DNA from: Homarus americanus
Lineage: Eukaryota > Arthropoda > Malacostraca > Decapoda > Nephropidae
Direction of reading: 5' to 3'
Assembly (NCBI RefSeq): GCF_018991925.1
Contig: NW_024753828.1
Coordinates: 1,038,361-1,102,360 of the forward strand
Length of the DNA stretch: 64,000 nucleotides
Within the stretch, counting starts at the first letter, position 1; every line of letters starts with the position of its first letter. Shown one piece after another: positions 47,021-59,273 of the stretch. Both the position numbers and the translations under genes were made by a program. The notes below the pieces were generated by a model, which did no database searches, was not told the DNA's origin, and worked only from the letters and a program-made list of their open reading frames with translations.

Positions 47021-47051
47021 GAGCACTAACTAACGACGCCTCCCTTGGCAG

Positions 47052-47090
47052 CGGTCTCTGCCCCGCCGCCCGCTTGCTCTACGGAGGAAG
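47052..47090 (+). CDS. CLASP exon: basic microexon (39 bp)
   Basis: The exon lies between an acceptor (branch-like ACTAAC, then CTCCCTTGGCAG) and donor GTAAAC at 47091. It is a multiple of three and enters and leaves in phase 0, encoding RSLPRRPLALRRK, strongly basic. Basic Ser/Arg microexons in the linker before TOG2 are typical of CLASPs and are often alternatively spliced. Skipping it would keep the frame. Identity rests on splice signals, phase and composition, not on a strong sequence match. Confidence 0.5.
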
Positions 47091-49276
47091 GTAAACAGTG
47101 ATGTGAACAAGTGACTTAACCACTCTGGTGCTTGTTTAGCTTACACAATAATCACTCGCTAATTACCCGCATTAGTCATTTGAGTTTGTAATGTGATTTT
47201 ATTTTAGTTTAGTTTATATAAGGCAGAAAACTGTAATTTTAATGTAACGAATGTTACTAAATTAACGTAGTTTTCCTCAGTAAATAATGGCATGTTGCGG
47301 GTAAAAAGTGTTAATTTTGTTAGTTGCTAAATGTGTGCAAGTGATGTGCTTCTGCATGCACATCACTCGCCTCAGATGCTCCCATAACCTGTACAGGGCC
47401 CGCACTCTCCACCCCTACTACAACTTGCACACTGCACGTCGCCTTGCCTCACTTTCACTCAAGCTGATGGTTGACCTCATCATTAAAAAAATAATTAATA
47501 CATTTAATTTTTCTTGACACCTGCTAGAGTAAACATTAGTAATAATGATAACTGAAATGTTGGGTTGGTAATGGTGGAGAGTGATGAGCGTGAGGTAGTT
47601 GTATCAGCGAAACATTAATAATACCAGTGGTGTTGGCGAGGCAGCTAGCAGACATCGGAAGTGGTGGTGGTGTGATTAGAATAGCGGCATTAAGGTGGGC
47701 AGCAGCCGTGGACGGGTGGGACCATCCCTACAGCCGCTTCTTACCTTAGTTCTTGCCGCTGCCGCTTGTCTTACTACTGAATTCATTAATGCCATTTTTA
47801 TCCTGCTATTTACATTTACAGTATTTTTAGCAGCAATAGATGTATAGTTCCACTGTATATATTACTGACCTGGAAATGTAAAAATTTTGTAGGTATGGTA
47901 AGCTTACAAGATTGTTGCTCGGATTCATTAACAGTTTTTAAAATTAGATTGTAAAGTTATTAAGAAGGGACAATTAGAGAACAATTAAAGAAAAATAACA
48001 TAAGTTAATATTAAAGTTAATACAAACCTACTGTAGTGTTAACAAATGTATGACTAATTACAGTACTGTAGTAGGAATCTGATACTTCTGTTTTAATGGT
48101 TATCTTTATAAAATCACACTGGATTTTAGTTATGATTTTATTATAAGAATAAATTATATGTTATTGAAGTAGGGAGAATTTAGTTTAAAATAAGCTTTTA
48201 ATGTGCTTCCAATTTATTAATTATGTTTAAAGTGTATTTTTCTTGTACTGTATTATCATTTATTTGCTTACAAACGCTGCTGTTATTATTTTCGGACACC
48301 TCCATACATATAGACTGTTAACCTTGGGTAATTATGTCCCAGGTTGAAGAACTTTCGCTGGGTTATGCATCCTCATATCGCTTATCATCGTCTTTGAAGA
48401 TACCGTAGGATTCTTATCATATCTTGTGGATGACTGACAACGTTAATTTGTTGTTTAGTTCAAAACGATGTTTACACCTGTAAGTTTAACAGTTTGAAGT
48501 AATTCCACATTGATTAATCTCATGTTGGTCGCAAAAAAAAAAAAAAAAATTTAGTTACAACTACAACAAGTTAAGGTGCTCAATGACTCCCGTACATCAC
48601 CCCATTTACACCATCACGTTATCATAAATAATGTATGTCATATAACATTGTGCATGGTTTATATGTCGGTAAGAATGCCACTTATGAGTTTTATTTTACC
48701 GGTATGATCTCTGCTTTTGTCCTTTACAAAGTTTATCGTGGCTTAATACTAAAATAACTAATTTCCTCAAGCCAATGCTCCAGGCTCCTTTGCCTGACCT
48801 TCTTCCCATTTTCTGTGCCCAGCCATTCGTACACAGAGGAGCGACGGGCAAGGTAGTTTATTTTTTTAATTATACCAGAAGTCTGGTTTAGCATGGTGAG
48901 GCAAGTATGTGCATGGTGAGCAGTCTTGTTGATCATTGTTCTTTTGTCTCATCTTCAAGTGCATGTGGATGGTTTTACAACCCTCCTTATTTCAGTGGAA
49001 GAAATTTTGCATTCAATGCTTGGTTGTCAAGCTGCATAGTTATAATGTACTGTAGGTGCATGCTATTGGTTAGGTTTGGTCAGCCAGAAAAAAAAACTAC
49101 GTCTGTGTTGACATAGGTTATGAAAATTAAATAAATTTGGATTATTTTAGGGAACAAAATAACCACCGGCAATGAAAACCTGCATGCACGGGATTATTTA
49201 CTCTGTGTAGGTCCATTTGACATGGATTTTGATAGTAACACGTGATGCTGACCTTCCCTGTCTCTCCTGCACGCAG
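47091..49276 (+). other. CLASP intron; nothing recognised
   Basis: The sequence becomes noticeably AT-richer from about 47.8 kb. A run of 17 A lies near 48533-48549. No exon or transposon is identified. Confidence 0.5.
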
Positions 49277-49306
49277 CTCCTGGCCACCACGGGAGCCACC
49301 GCCAAG
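49277..49306 (+). CDS. CLASP exon: candidate 30-bp microexon
   Basis: A pyrimidine-rich tract and CACGCAG precede it and AAG|GTAGTC follows. It encodes LLATTGATAK in phase 0 to 0, so it can be skipped without changing the frame. The donor is weaker than those of neighbouring exons. Support is phase compatibility and the strong acceptor. Confidence 0.43.
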
Positions 49307-49464
49307 GTAGTCCGGCTGGGTTTGTGTCGGGTGATGTTGTAGTGTGTGTGACCATGGAAAGGATATATTATGTGATGATTAAGGGTGTTGGTGGGATCAT
49401 GAGTACATTGTGTTTGTAGTTATGGTATAAATATGTGATGGTGGATGATTAGGGATAACAGTAA

Positions 49465-49774
49465 CAGGAGTGGATCCAGGAAAATAAAAAAAAGGGGGGT
49501 GGGAACATAGCGAGCAAAGAGAGTCCACCCAGCTGGGGAGTTTGGGGGCCCCCAGAATTTGTTTTTAAATCTCTCCAGTGTCATGGGCATTTTAAGGTCA
49601 TATTGAAGCCATGTGCACTTGGTATTAGGAGATATTCTGAGGGCAATAATAATTACTTTTTACTATAAAAAGACGCCTGAGTACAATACTGCATTAAAGA
49701 AAAAATATTGAAAATTTTTGATGGAAAAGGGGTGGACCCCCCAGGACCACCCCTTTCTCCTGGATCCACCTCTA
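49465..49774. mobile_element. MITE-like inverted-repeat element (about 310 bp)
   Basis: The left end reads CAGGAGTGGATCCAGGA and the right end, reverse complemented, TAGAGGTGGATCCAGGA. GTGGATCCAGGA is perfect at both. Each end is followed inward by A/G runs and GGGGTGG words. There is no coding content and no convincing target duplication. The C/T-AG start is compatible with a hAT-type derivative, but this is inference. Confidence 0.65.
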
Positions 49775-52677
49775 GTGTTGGGGTGATAGTGGGTGTGCAG
49801 TAGTTGTGTGTGATCACGGTCATAGCAGGAATATGCTGTTTGGGTGTGTTGAGAGGTGATGGTGGGTGAGAGTGAGGCATAGAACAGGTATAACGATCGT
49901 GGACGTGTTTATTGCTAGTGTAAGGTATGGGGTAGAAAGATTGGTGTTGTGCCGATTGGATGAGGTGCTGTATCAGAGAACGAACGTTGGGCAGATGATT
50001 GGTTCGTGTGTGTTACCTGACTGCATTTGTTGAAGTTGTGTAGCAGAATTGTTGGGTACTTGTAAGAGTGTGTGGTGTGATGGAGACTGTTGATGGTGCC
50101 TCAGATTGGACTGAGCTTAAACAACTCTAGCTTTATTACCTTACTAAATGTTATAAAATATGTAGTATTCACAATACAGCTATATTCGTATAGTCATGTC
50201 AGTCGTATAAGAAACCCTGCTCACCCTCCACCAACCACAGATAACAAGTACGGTGTATTGGTTTCCTAGTGTATTATAGTTTCTTGTATCTGGTACTTTA
50301 AGTAATGCAATAATAGTTTTTGTGCATTAGAAGAATTTCAGTTGATTTAAAGGAGCTGATTCCAAGTAAATTGATCATAATTTTGTGGGGGGAGATTCAG
50401 AGATGTAGATAAATAAGGTTTTCATTCAGTGCAACTTGACATTTTTGACCAAAAATAACAAGAATACAGTGTACATGTTAAAATTTTACTATAGAAAATA
50501 GTCAACTAAGAGTGATAACAATGATAAACTATTGTCATTATGTTATTATTATTATAATTATGACGTAATATCTTAACGGTAGTAGTCGTGATATTAGCAA
50601 ACACTTCTTATGGCTTCAGGTGTTCTGATTAATTTACAATATTTATTATTATTAAACTCATCATTATTTCAGTAGATATTATTATTATAATTTAATCATT
50701 ACTGTTAATGTTATAGTTCCTGATATTATTGTTACTACTGTACTGTCATTTTATTTTTGGTTTAGTATTACGTTATACAGTATATCAATATAATCGTGAA
50801 TTGATTATTATACGGTAAATCCCTCTAAACCGAATGTAGTTTTATGCAAGGGACTGTTTCCCTTGGTACACAATACTTGTACTGTACAGTAATACCATTT
50901 AAGACACCTTAATTGTGAATGTACAGGTATGGCCGTGTTGTGACCATTTACAATATCTTTTCATCCATGTTCCTTTAAATTTTAAAATAAAATGCAATGA
51001 TACAACTCCAACAGATAATACTGTACTGTAAAAACTTTAAGCAAGCTAACTTTTTTTACACCCTCCCAAGGCGTGGCTTAGGGAATGAAAGGACCAGGTA
51101 TAGTTATGTCGAGTTACACATTAGGTTGTACTCATGACCAAATTCAAGTCAGAGATTCTATTATACAATATTCAGTTAATCAGCAATGCTTTTATGCTTA
51201 TTCACATGTTTTGGTCTTCATCGCCACTAGCATTTGCCATGGTAATAAAGTAAGGAGTACTGTACACTGCATGAAAAAACCCCCACACAATTAGTGTCAA
51301 ATTGCAAATTCCTTAGACCATTATGTGTGCAGGATGCCAGTAAACAAAGGACTGAGTATAGGGTATCCCTGAGGTAATCATGTGAGGATGGTGACCCTGT
51401 GGTCCAACCAGTATTTGTTCTCTGTCATGTTCTAGTGTTTTTCTCTCATTTTGGGTAGAATCCAAATGGACTACAGTACTGTATTTAGCAATGATATGAG
51501 CTTGGGGACTTATTTTTCTAGTACATCTGACGTAGTGAGCTTTACAGCTCCATATACTGTACTGTACTCGGAAATTTTTTTTCTTCATAATTGCAGTGGA
51601 TGAAAAGATACCATGTAATTTTTGTGTTCATAAACATCAAGAACCATTTTATAATAGCCAGGAATTGATTATAGTTAACATACATTTATCGGGCATGATA
51701 CTTTAAGAAATTTTAAGCACATGGCAAGGACAATCAACAGCTTATGCAAATGCTGAAGAATGTTTTGATACCATGGTTGTTGCTTTGCATAAATAAAGTA
51801 CTGAATGCTTCAACACCAGTGATGGTGTATTACTAAGTAAATGTGTAATTTGGTTTGAAGGAAATCTTATAATGCTTTGAACTGCTGTTTGAATTTTAAT
51901 GCCACTGTCAGAAAAAGGGTTGAGGCAGTGTTCTGTGGAAAACTGCAAAACATGTTGCTGTAAGTGATGAAACACTGTACAGTATTGTACAATACTGTAT
52001 GTACAGTACTGTACTTTATTTCTATGTTGTTTAATATTGATGCTTTCTGTGTACAGTACTAAGCCTAGTGTGCTAACCAGATATATATGCCCCTTTTTTT
52101 TTTTAATCATGAAGTGCATATTGCTTCATGTATTATGCCTGTTTTTGGATCTCGGTAAAAACACTATCATCATCAAAGACTGATTTTGAATGGAAAGAAA
52201 AAGACAGCAGTAGCGGCTTTTGTTATATTTGTGCTTGCTGACTTTTCTTTACCCACCCAAGCAAAGACAGTGGGTTGTGCTTCAAATTATATGTGTGTGT
52301 GTGTGTATAACCACAGTGGCTTACAGGAATACTGTACTGTAGTTGTAACCATTGATTCCTGGATAAGGATATGATTCTGCCAGTTCTACAGAAACCTGTT
52401 ACTTTTTCTTGGTACATTTGTTATAGTTTGATAAACCATATCCAGTCCCCTTAAAGACTCAATGATTTAATCATATTACTGTACATCATTTTGAAAAATA
52501 ATTTTAGGAAAAAATATGTTTTGTATTGTTGAGATTTATTTCACATTTTGAGTCTCCCACACAAATGATACTGTATATAGAGATGAATGCAGTATCTGCA
52601 TCTCTTAATTATCCTTTAGTCTTATAATATTACACACCTTCAGAAATATTCAGTTAATGGATTTGTACGATTTGCAG
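49775..52677 (+). other. CLASP intron; nothing recognised
   Basis: AT-rich, with many ACTGTAC/GTACAGT words. The densest cluster is at 51974-52016. No exon with matching phase and splice sites is seen. Confidence 0.5.
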
Positions 52678-52771
52678 GTCAAGTCAGGGGGCAGCAAGTC
52701 ACGAGCCAGCAGTGCTCCACCCGTCAGAAGATCCGTCCTGGGTGCTGCTCTCCCACCCAAAAGTACTGGAG
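52678..52771 (+). CDS. CLASP exon: Ser/Arg linker
   Basis: Acceptor TTTGCAG at 52671-52677, donor GTAAAC at 52772. It enters in phase 0 and leaves in phase 1. It encodes VKSGGSKSRASSAPPVRRS, then VLGAALPPKSTG. It corresponds to the SSRR-rich linker between TOG1 and TOG2, a disordered basic segment that adds microtubule affinity. The Ser/Arg/Pro composition, clean splice sites and exact phase fit support it. Confidence 0.82.
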
Positions 52772-54208
52772 GTAAACCTACTCTGTGATTTTGCATGATG
52801 CACCAAACTAACTCGTTGACAGCTGGTTGATACTAAAATGTGTGACGTGTGTTAAACTGAGTAGTGAGATATTCCACATCATACTTATGATATTAGAAGC
52901 TCTTTATAAGATCACCATTTTACAAAAACAAAACATACTATAATAATTTTTTTTCTGTAAGTTAATGAATTAATGGTAATAGGTTAACATTTAATTTACA
53001 TACATTATGTTGATAGATTGAAATTTACACTACCCATTGCAGATGATATTAGGTACAGTACTGATGATTGTTTTAATGTTTAATCTTTATCAGGTGAAAT
53101 AACTTAGTTTGTTATAATTTGTTGTTGTTTGCATATTTGAAGATGTTTATGAACATCAAGTAATTCAGTATTACAAGTACAGGGTATTCATATTTTAATG
53201 TTTTCTGCTGTACAAGATTCAAATTACATCGTCCATCTAGCATCTACAGGTGTAGAATATAACTGTGTAGTATAATTGACTGTATGAGATACAGTATATC
53301 TATATCAGGGATTTATATGAGTCCTGAGAGGCACATTCCTGGACTGTGGTGGGGATCACTTATGTCACTTCATCCCTTTGAGATGTATTTTTTTTGTATC
53401 TCAATGAATGTATCAATCAATCAATGGGATAGACAACCCAAAGGTAGGTAGGATACATTCCTCATGATATACTGTAGTCTTGTTCAAGTTTGAAGTTGTA
53501 CCAATTTAAAATACTGTAGGCCAAACATGTACATATCTGGTACAGTATAGTGTTTAATAGTCAGTGAATGCACATACAGCATGCACGTGAGTTACCGGTA
53601 CTATTTGGTTAGAATGTTGCTGAATGATGCCTCTTACCTCAGCCCATTGTAATTTAGTGCTTCTTTTAGATTTTCTTATAACATCTCCATGAAATTATTA
53701 TGGCTTCACATTGATGTACAGCTGAATTAAATATGTAGCCTAAAAACAGGCATAAAGTATTTTGCATTGTGAAGAGTCACTACAGTACAGTATTAAGACA
53801 AATCTAGTGACTCCAATGATCACTTTGATGGTACGGAAAAGTTAGTTTTGTATGTGCAGTTTTATCATTAAAATACTTGAGGCTGTTTTGACTTTGTGCT
53901 TTAGACACTATGCAGAATTTCAACGTTTTTCCTGTTTGCCAGCTCAGTATAACCTCAAAGGAATCTTTTCAACCCTTTTCATTTACTTCTTGAATGGTAA
54001 CTCTGCAAAAGAAAATAAAATAAAATAAAAATACAGCATCTTTAGCACTTTCTTGCTCAGTTTGAAGTACAGTTATGATATGCAGGAAGGTATTGATAAA
54101 ACAAAATTGTGTTGAGTGCTGTACTAACCCTTGTTATGTTGTCCTCTCCCACTGCTCCCTCTGCCCTGTGTGCATGTTGACTGTGTTGGGCTTTTATGGA
54201 TAAAGCAG
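52772..54208 (+). other. CLASP intron; nothing recognised
   Basis: AT-rich, with GTACAGTA-type palindromes and an ATCAATCAATCAAT stretch near 53410. No exon or clear transposon is identified. Confidence 0.5.
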
Positions 54209-54298
54209 GGGAGAGTGGTGGTGGGGGCCCACGAACTACAGTCAAGCGAGTACCATCCATCAGTCGAGGGAGAATAGGTTCCTCATCCTCTAATACAG
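54209..54298 (+). CDS. CLASP exon: basic linker before TOG2
   Basis: Acceptor TAAAGCAG ending 54208, donor GTACTAAC from 54299. 90 bases, phase 1 to 1, so skippable in frame. It encodes GESGGGGPRTTVKRVPSISR then GRIGSSSSNT. It continues the Gly/Ser/Arg linker immediately upstream of TOG2. The product has the same composition as the matching vertebrate linker, which is variable between isoforms. Confidence 0.8.
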
Positions 54299-54792
54299 GT
54301 ACTAACAAAAACTTGTGCTTATTGGTGGGTTGTTTCATCTCCTATAGTGTACTGAATTGCTCCTCTTAGAGAGCAACTTGAAATGCATAACATTTTATAC
54401 CCACTCAAGTAGTTAAGAGATATCAAAGTTCTGTCCTCTATTTTATCCTAATACAGTACATGACACTAGAGCTGTATGGTAACTGAAGTGATATAATTTA
54501 AGTTTTATTGAAAATTACTTTATATAAGAAGAATTTGTTAAAATGAGGATTTAATGTATCATCTTGTATTGTAACATTAAACTTTCAGGGTACAAAATCA
54601 TGAAATTTTATGTATCAAATGTAGTAAACTGCATTGAAGATTTTGATTACTGGTTTAACAAAATGTATTTTACTGATTTTGTAGAACACACACCCACCCA
54701 CCCACTCTCTCTCTTTGTATACTTTATATTATATTATATAATATCATATTTTAGTGCAGAAGGAAGTACTACATTTTTACCTGTGATTGCAG

Positions 54793-54950
54793 CTGCAGCA
54801 GGTGCTGTTGATGAAGCATCATTTTTTGCCTCATTTGAGGATGCTCCAAAGGTCACCATTTACTCAACTCGAGAACTGGAGGATACTCTAACTAAAATTC
54901 GGGAGATCATTTCGAGCCCGAACAGTGATTGGGACAAAAGAGTAGAGACT
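54793..54950 (+). CDS. CLASP exon: start of TOG2
   Basis: It encodes AAAGAVDEASFFASFEDAPK, VTIYSTRELEDTLTKIREI, then ISSPNSDWDKRVET. The GAVDE..F..AF.D.P...IYS.RELE....KIREI pattern is the well-conserved opening of CLASP TOG2. Donor ACT|GTGAGT at 54951, phase 0. Three in-frame AGs (54791-54792, 54797-54798, 54800-54801) can all act as the acceptor and give AAAGAVDE, AGAVDE or GAVDE. I give the longest form. Confidence 0.95.
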
Positions 54951-55392
54951 GTGAGTTAATAACAATATGAATTTTGTTACAGTATAGAACAATAGAAAGT
55001 ACGATATATAAACAGTATGTGACTTTCTTCTTTTCTTCATCAGAACATAACACTACGAGGAAAAGGAAGCATGTTGCTAAAAATTTGAATGCTTTGGTCA
55101 TAAAAATTATATTGCAATAAATTGCAATTGTAATTTCCAAATTTGTGAAAACCATAGAGTACTTTTAATTTCAACCTTATTTTTTTATTTCAAACAAATG
55201 CTGTATAAACTTTGAAAACAGTTACCCTGTACATCGTCATGAAGTTTAAAAAAAAAAATTGTTAAAAAATGAAACATTGTGAGATCATTCACAAGAATTT
55301 AATCAAATTACCCCTATTTACTGATGCTGCCCCCATACTTTTTTTCTAATAATTACATCCTATTTTCATATCTTTACCTCATTTTCTTATTT

Positions 55393-55574
<182 letters not shown>

Positions 55575-55700
55575 AATGTGAACTGCTTAATTATTGTACT
55601 GTAAATATACAGTATATTCATATTGTGAGAATTGTCATGATATAACAATATACTGTACTGTATATTACAGGGGCTCATCATCTAAGCATCATTGCCAGTA

Positions 55701-56232
55701 CAGGTAGTTCTGCTATAACGCGATAATTGTGTTCTTGTAAAATATCGTGTTATAGAAAATCGCGTAATAGAAATAACAGGGCTTATGGAGAAAATAGGGT
55801 TAGGTGCAGATTACTCGAAATCGAAAAAATTTAGTAGTTAGCCTAACACAAAGGATAGCACAGTCTAAATAAATGTTACATTCATATCTAATAATGAAAT
55901 CATACAGTAAATGTAACACTTTACCTTGAAAAAATATGAATGTAACTTGATGGGGGAGAAGGGTGATTTTGAGGTTGATAACATCGAGCTTCTCTTCAAG
56001 TGTTATATCCTTTCTTTTACGATAATCACCGGGAATTCTATCATCAGAACGCTTTTTGGAGATATTCTTCTTTACCATAATCACAGTTAATACCACAAAA
56101 TTGGAGAAATAGTAAGCAAAAATCGCGTTATAGCAAACAGGCGTTCGCGTTATACAAATATTGTTCCGAATTCATAAATCGCGTAAGAGCAAATTCGCGT
56201 TATCAAAACACGCGTTATAGCAGAACTCACTG
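55701..56232 (-). mobile_element. Internally deleted pogo/Tigger-like transposon (532 bp)
   Basis: The left end reads CAGGTAGTTCTGCTATAACG and the right end, reverse complemented, CAGTGAGTTCTGCTATAACG; both continue CG. Both sides are flanked by TA (55699-55700 and 56233-56234), the target duplication of Tc1/mariner/pogo elements. A minus-strand frame (56096-55800) contains YRKRKDITLEEKLDVINLK, the start of a CENP-B/Tigger-type helix-turn-helix. The DDE catalytic part is missing. Confidence 0.88.
55958..56064 (-). pseudogene. CENP-B/Tigger-type N-terminal helix-turn-helix fragment
   Basis: KRKDITLEEKLDVINLK fits the first helix of the pipsqueak-like DNA-binding domain of pogo/Tigger transposases and CENP-B (KR..LTLEEKL.VI). 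After VINLK the match ends, and no DDE domain follows within the element. It is a fragment left by internal deletion. Confidence 0.7.
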
Positions 56233-56399
56233 TATAGAGTCATGCCAGAACATTATCTATTAAAATTCTATTCCCTTTCTGTTTTGCCCTGCATTTCACA
56301 ATTACTAATATACAGTACAGGCTGTAATGTTGAGGTAGGTGTTTTGTCTCTCATTACTTAAAGTAGTTGCAACTCTGCCTTGGCAACTGTTCTCACTCT

Positions 56400-56575
56400 A
56401 TAGATTAGTGTTAGGAAGGCATCCAGCCATAAAACTTTGCTTCAACATGCCTGATGGCCTAGAGCTGTGTCCATTCCCTGGTGGTTTTACCCAACAACTG
56501 CCATCGGGTAATCATGACCAACTCACACAGGTGTGGAAAATGGCCATAAAATGTTAATGATGATGAAGTTAGCAA
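56400..56575 (+). mobile_element. Probable RTE-type LINE 3' end
   Basis: The words TTAGGAAGGCATCCAGCC and ATAAAACTTTGC, and a terminal ATGATGATG stretch, resemble the 3' ends of RTE-group LINEs known in many invertebrates. There is no coding part and the ends are uncertain. The family call is from recollection of the motif. Confidence 0.45.
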
Positions 56576-56966
56576 ATAACTATTCAGTAGTGTGAATATA
56601 TTACTCAAATTAGGTACATGAAAAATTTCTTCATTTATTCCAGTTTCACTAATTCACTACAAGCCTTTTCTATGAACACTACCCACAGCATAAACAAGTG
56701 CATCTTTACATCTGGCAAAGCCTAAATGGAAATGTAGTGCCATATACCTGGTAATTGTGGATAAGGTTTCACATTTGGGTTTCTAGATACTGTACAGTAC
56801 TGTATTGTGTGAAATTCAGTTATCAGTTCTATGGTTAATACTCCTTTGAGCTTTGGAGAAATTAGTGTGGCAGCTTGTGAATCAGTTGATGTACTCTTGT
56901 AAGTTGGTAAATACTCTACTGTAAGTCTTATAGGAAATGGTAATTATTTTTCCATTCTTGATACAG

Positions 56967-57076
56967 CTGAAGAAATTACGAAGTGTGTTAATTGCCGGTG
57001 CCCCTAGTTATGAAGAGTTCTATCCCCATCTCCGCCTACTAGAACCTGCCATGCAGTTGTGTGTCAAAGACCTCAG
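56967..57076 (+). CDS. CLASP exon: TOG2 HEAT repeat
   Basis: Acceptor GATACAG, donor GTATAT after CTCAG. 110 bases, phase 0 to 2. It encodes LKKLRSVLIAGAPSYEEFY, then PHLRLLEPAMQLCVKDLR. It is very close to the vertebrate LKKIRSLLLAGA...F..HLRLLD...K.S.KDLR segment, the first HEAT repeats of TOG2. Confidence 0.95.
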
Positions 57077-57143
57077 GTATATAAATGAAAAAGTTCTTTT
57101 AAATTCTATAAATTATGCAGGTATACTTTTATCATTTTATATA
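57077..57143 (+). other. CLASP intron start
   Basis: A short stretch between the donor and the left end of the 1.6-kb transposon. Confidence 0.6.
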
Positions 57144-58764
57144 CCGTATATACTCGTCTATAACCCCCCCCCCCTCGTTTATAGGTCGACCCTGATTTTT
57201 TGACCAAGAAAGCGTTAATTTATAATATTCCTTGTTTATAGGTCGACCCACGTTTTTGAGGGTAATGGAACAACAAAACCTTCAGTAAAAACACTCTACG
57301 TCCTATAAACTGAGGCTCGCCGTGCCTGAAACACGGAGTGCCGAAGGCAAATTGTTTACCATATATTATTACGACACTTTACACTGAAACGCGGGTAGTT
57401 TCAACAAAAATATTGTATATTTCCATTCAAGTATTTATACAAGTCAATTAGGAGGAAATATTATTGTAATACTACAACAGTTTTTTAACTAAACCATTCG
57501 AAAAGCGATTACGGTAACATCTTTTGAACGAAAGAAAGCGAAAGTCATTGTTTTCGTCACGATTTTATCCCACTTTCCACTGTAATACGTACGTCATTTC
57601 TGCAAAAATATTACATTTCCGTGAATGCATTATATCAAGCACAGTATGAATAGAATACCATTGTAATATAACAGTATTTTAACCAAAAACTATTAAAAAA
57701 ACGAGTAACTTCTCTTGAACATCGGAAGGTTAGGTAAAGTCTTTTGTTTTCGTCATGTATTTTATCCTATTTTACATTAAAATACATCACGTTTCAGCAA
57801 AACTACTACTGTATTTATTTCCGAGAATATATTCATTCAGGCACAGTTAAGGTAAAATATACAGTGGGGTATGCTATAACGAATCTAATTGGTTCTAGAA
57901 CCTTGTTCGTTATAGCATTCGTTCGTTATAGGATTAATCCGTTCCAGGCCCCCAAATGCAACCACTTAACACTGAAAAATATAATATAAAATTGTAAAAA
58001 TTGTAAAAAGTGCATAAATATGCATCTAAACCCCTGAAATGAAGAATATCATTAATACTTGTAATACAAAAACAATAAATTAGTAAAAAAAAAAAAATTT
58101 TTTTTTAAATAATGTTCGTTGTAGGAGTTTCGTTCATTATAGCATTCTCAATTCTATAGGTAAAACCGTTCGTTATAGGAATATTCGTAGTAGGATCCGT
58201 TCGTTATAGCATACCCCACTGTACATGTGATGTAACAGTTTTTTTACTGAAAACGATTCGAAAAACACGTGTACCGTCTAGCTGATACGCAACAGCTGGT
58301 GGTGCGTCATACGTCGTTGTAAACAATAGGAGGTTGAAGTAGATTACCGGGTATTATATTAAGTGTGAAATATCGAAAAGGTTTTTATTACCGGTATTTT
58401 TTGTAGATCAATGAGAACTGTGATACCGTATATGATATGATAAGTTAGCCTGTGCTAAGAACTTCAACATAGACTACTGAAAGCACATTGTAAGGTAATT
58501 TAGCCGATTGTAAGTTGGTGAGCTTCATTTGCTGAAGGAACTGCACAACTTTTCATTACTAATTGGTACATATTTTACATTTCCATTGTTTACTGGCGGT
58601 AAATGGTAAATATTTTTCATGTCTGAAGCTAAAAGTTGCTCCTCGCCCTTCGCATCATGCATGGGTTCAACCTAACAAAACTATTACGCATGTAGAGGTC
58701 GACCCCCAATTTTTTGCCTAAAAATTTGGTCTTAAAAACTTGAACTACACACGAGTATATACGG
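57144..58764. mobile_element. TA-duplicating DNA transposon (1.62 kb) with nested MITE
   Basis: Ends are CCGTATATACTCGT at 57144-57157 and its exact reverse complement at 58751-58764. Both are flanked by TA (57142-57143, 58765-58766). Words containing GGTCGACCC follow near both ends, in inverted orientation. The interior has about three copies of a segment of roughly 197 bases (anchors TTCC.TTCAAG/TTCCGTGAATG/TTCCGAGAAT near 57420, 57616 and 57816). No transposase frame is seen. The third internal copy is split by the MITE at 57862-58221. It is probably a non-autonomous Tc1/mariner-pogo derivative. Confidence 0.85.
57862..58221. mobile_element. MITE (360 bp) nested in the larger transposon
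   Basis: Perfect terminal inverted repeat of 22 bases beginning CAGTGGGGTATGCTATAACG, flanked by TA on both sides (57860-57861, 58222-58223). It has further internal GTTCGTTATAG words and no coding content. The inner part of the terminal repeat, GCTATAACG, is shared with the pogo-like element at 55701-56232, so the two are probably mobilised by related transposases. Confidence 0.92.
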
Positions 58765-58919
58765 TACTCAACACTCCTTAAAGGAAGTTACTGTACTTTG
58801 TACAGAATTTCTCTCTCATTAGTATTAGTACTATTACTGTAATTTATTAAAGTATGTATACATGTCCTAAATATTGCAGTGTATGTAGTTACTAACAGGT
58901 AGCACTTCTTCCTTTACAG

Positions 58920-59046
58920 GTCACAGGTGGTACGAGAAGCTTGTATCACTGTGGCATATATGTCTCAAGAACTGCATCATAAAGTTGATCATTTGTGTGA
59001 AACTCTCCTGCCAAGTCTTATTAATTTAATACCTAATAGTGCTAAG
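58920..59046 (+). CDS. CLASP exon: TOG2 core
   Basis: Acceptor CCTTTACAG, donor GTAAGT at 59047. 127 bases, phase 2 to 0. It encodes (R)[36 protein letters not shown] and IPNSAK. It is almost identical in pattern to vertebrate [10 protein letters not shown]...L...FDH..E...P...NL.PNSAK. This is the strongest single piece of evidence for the gene. Confidence 0.97.
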
Positions 59047-59083
59047 GTAAGTAATGTATAACAAAAAAAAAAAAAAATAAAAT

Positions 59084-59273
<190 letters not shown>

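Noticed and set aside
48733..48936. Minus-strand 67-codon frame in a CLASP intron
   Set aside because: No domain, no splice signals and low-complexity surroundings.
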